From: Sulfurovum sp.
GTDB taxonomy: Bacteria; Campylobacterota; Campylobacteria; Campylobacterales; Sulfurovaceae
Assembly: GCA_030949325.1 (NCBI GenBank)
Contig: JAUZSQ010000009.1
Location: 1-41,482, forward strand
Length of the DNA stretch: 41,482 nucleotides
Direction of reading: 5' to 3'
A program made the translations under genes and the position numbers. The notes beneath the pieces were generated by a model. The model was not told the DNA's origin, searched no databases, and saw only the letters and a program-made list of their open reading frames with translations. Shown piece after piece: positions 39,631 to 41,482 of the stretch (position 1 is its first letter; every line of letters starts with the position of its first letter).

Positions 39631-41482
39631 TTATTCTCTATAAAGAATCTGATTCTCCTCTTTCCTCACATAATAAAGTCCAATCAAAGCCGTAAAGAAC
39701 ATAAGGAGAAAGAGACTCCAGCTTCCTAGGGCATCTCCACTATCAGAACGCGTACCTTCTACCATGACCGTTTTGGTTTTGACCACCGTCTCTCCTTCTG
39801 CATTTATAATCGTATAGGTAAAGCTGTCTTCTCCACTATAGCCTTTATCAGGGATATATCTCAATACATCATCCCTGAGGTCAAATTCTGTACCCCCATC
39901 ATCTAGTGTGACCGTCCCATGGCTTGGTTGCGTAAAGGAAAGTAACTGCTCACCTTCTTCTAGCACATCAAAGGTCGTACCTCCTCCTGAGACGCTACGA
40001 GGCACTAAGACCGTACTGCTTCGTGTGAGGACATTGCCTTCACTGTCTGTCACGGTATACGTAAAGGTATCTTCACCTTCATAGCCATCAGTAGGTACAT
40101 AAATTAAAAGGTCATCACTGCTATCTAATGGTGTGCCTCTATCATCGAGTGTCACCGTACCATGTGCTGGTTGGGTAAACGATACCAAGTTTTCTCCTGC
40201 TAAGAGAGGATTAATGGTGACACCATCTGAACTTGATGTCACAGTATTAGAAGTAGGACTCTCTTCTTCAGGTGTTGGTGTCGGCGTTGGTGTTGGCGTT
40301 GGTGTTACTGTTGGATTGGGTCGTGTAGCTATAGTCGTATCTGTATTTCCTCCAATAGCTGGGTCATCCGTACTCACACTATCATTGAAATCTACATTAC
40401 CATCACCATCTTGATCCCAATTGGCAATACCTTGATTCTCTACGGTATTAAGACTCTCTGGTACAGAAGTACGGAAGATAATCACTACTTCATTCTCTGC
40501 TGTATCTTCTGTCACCAATCCAAAGTCTGCTGCAATCTGACCATTCCAAACTACTTTTCTCTCTACTGCATCATAGAAACATCCTGTTGCATTGGCATCT
40601 GTAGTGGATGCACCTCTAGCCTCACAAGTAAGTGTACCTGGTATAAAGGTCAAGTCACTATTGAGTGGGTCTTCTACATGGACTTGCATCGCACGGGTAT
40701 TCCCATCATTAATCCATACCATCTTCCACTCAACCTCAGGCCATCCACCAGGGTTTGCAAACTTCAAGGCACTTGGTGGATCAAAGACATTAATACTCTC
40801 AATAGGTGTTATCGTAATATCATCTTCAAAGTTAAATTATCATCAGATGTATCATTGACATCTGTACCTTGTGGTGAAGTTCCTGTCACTACTGCTTGAT
40901 TGCTAATATTTCTATCCAATATATCTGACAGTGTTAGATTATATTCAGCTGTCACCGTTGTACTCTCACCTACAGCAAGGTTTGGTACAAGTAAATCTAC
41001 TACTCCTATTCTTGTATCATCGATATTAATATTATTTAGTGTTACATTTCCCATATTGGTCACAAGAAAAGTATAAATCATGGTTTCACCTACGAGTATA
41101 TCATTAGGAGCTACCCCTGTCTTAATCAGAGCAATACTTGGTGCTTCTATAATGAAGCTAATCGTCGCGTTATCTTCACTACTACTATTATCATCTGAGG
41201 TATCATTGACATCATTACCACTTGGTGGGGTGGCTATGACGAGTGCGCTGTTGGTGACGTTTCCATCATTGATATCGCTAAGTGTCAGATTATACTCTGC
41301 TGTGACTGTATCACTAGCACCTACGATTAAGTCTGCTACGCCGAGGTTTGTGATACCTATTCTTGCATCTGTAATGAAGATGCCTGTTAAATCTACGTTT
41401 CCTGTATTCTCTACTAAGAAGCTATAGGTAATCGTATCTCCTGCGTCATGGATGCCATTGCTATTGGTATCAAAGATGGCTG
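39631..41482 (-). CDS. C-terminal part of a large repeat-rich surface protein (one apparent frameshift, 5' end outside window)
   Basis: The open frame enters at the right edge and runs leftwards. Visible in order: at least two DUF11/conserved-repeat-type beta domains of about 100 residues, sharing TVTAEYNLTLSDI and DVNDTSDDN; a further beta domain (WPEVEWKMVWINDGNTRAMQ); a (Thr-Pro)6 linker; two Big_9/cadherin-like domains each with HGTVTLDD, GYEGEDTFTYTV or GYSGEDSFTYTI; and a C-terminal hydrophobic helix (WSLFLLMFFTALIGLYYV) followed by Arg-Lys, which resembles a sorting or membrane anchor. The frame breaks at about 40827-40830 (a T-run); one extra T rejoins TSDDN and FEDDITITPIE. Likely an exported adhesin-like or matrix protein. 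Confidence 0.82.
40271..40306 (-). repeat. hexanucleotide tandem repeat encoding a Thr-Pro linker
   Basis: Six copies of GGYGTY (plus strand) encode (Thr-Pro)6 in the surface protein. Copy-number changes would add or remove Thr-Pro pairs in frame, lengthening the linker without shifting the frame. Confidence 0.8.

Noticed and set aside
40133-40414. Plus-strand ORF rich in Val-Gly repeats
   Set aside because: It is the antisense of the Thr-Pro linker and adjacent domains of the surface protein.
1-41482. CRISPR array, rRNA or tRNA genes
   Set aside because: No regularly spaced direct repeats were seen, and no intergenic gap shows a tRNA-like T-arm or cloverleaf. The palindromic repeats at 28441-28560 are single hairpins, not an array.

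Overview
The window looks like a chromosomal segment of a mesophilic Campylobacterota (Epsilonproteobacteria), probably close to Sulfurovum or Sulfurimonas. It is AT-rich. The block queH-fabZ-lpxA-clpX-mreB-mreC-carB and the block gatC-(pilT)-cvpA-lysS both match gene orders I know from Campylobacter and relatives, and the mdh/fumC/sucC/sucD cluster fits the TCA or reverse TCA gene arrangement of that class. The taxonomic call is inference from synteny and protein character; no rRNA is present.

Layout. 1-7.2 kb: the start of a divergent gene, a hybrid sensor kinase, gatC, pilT, cvpA, lysS, and a convergent SpoU-type RNA methyltransferase. 7.3-9.2 kb: a coiled-coil lipoprotein overlapping a transglutaminase-like protease, then a convergent Fic protein with an altered active site. 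9.3-13.6 kb: sufB-C-D-E-T, a tightly overlapping Fe-S cluster assembly operon. 13.7-18.9 kb (minus strand): mdh, fumC, sucC, an unrelated PD-(D/E)XK-like gene wedged between sucC and sucD, then sucD. 19-21.6 kb: a periplasmic rhodanese, an L,D-transpeptidase-like protein and an NhaC-type antiporter. 21.65-25.6 kb: a large secreted alpha/beta-hydrolase/beta-propeller gene split by a complete IS4-family element with a 9-bp target duplication. 26-28.7 kb: lpxB followed by a wrecked hicAB toxin-antitoxin locus that has received an IS200/IS605 element and a 121-bp MITE; a second, identical, inverted MITE copy sits in the IS itself. 28.7-38.4 kb: envelope, lipid A, proteolysis, cell-shape and pyrimidine/arginine genes. 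38.4-41.5 kb (minus strand): a fatty acid desaturase and the 3' part of a large repeat-rich surface protein that runs off the window.

A pervasive technical feature: about a dozen genes, many of them expected to be essential (sufBCD, sucC, fumC, mdh, lpxA, carB), carry single-base indels, mostly in short homopolymers. Correcting one base (three in sucC) restores a full-length protein in each case. I interpret these as assembly/base-calling errors and annotate such genes at full span. The IS4 transposase carries several and may be genuinely decayed. The hicB damage (IS, MITE, in-frame stop) is of a different kind and looks biological.

The most interesting biology is (i) the nested insertion of IS200 and MITE copies in hicAB, from which the pre-insertion reading frames can be reconstructed, (ii) the nuclease-like gene inserted between sucC and sucD with a 1-nt overlap, and (iii) a Cys-rich, possibly zinc-binding tail on LysS. 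I did not find a clear new multi-gene defence or biosynthetic system.
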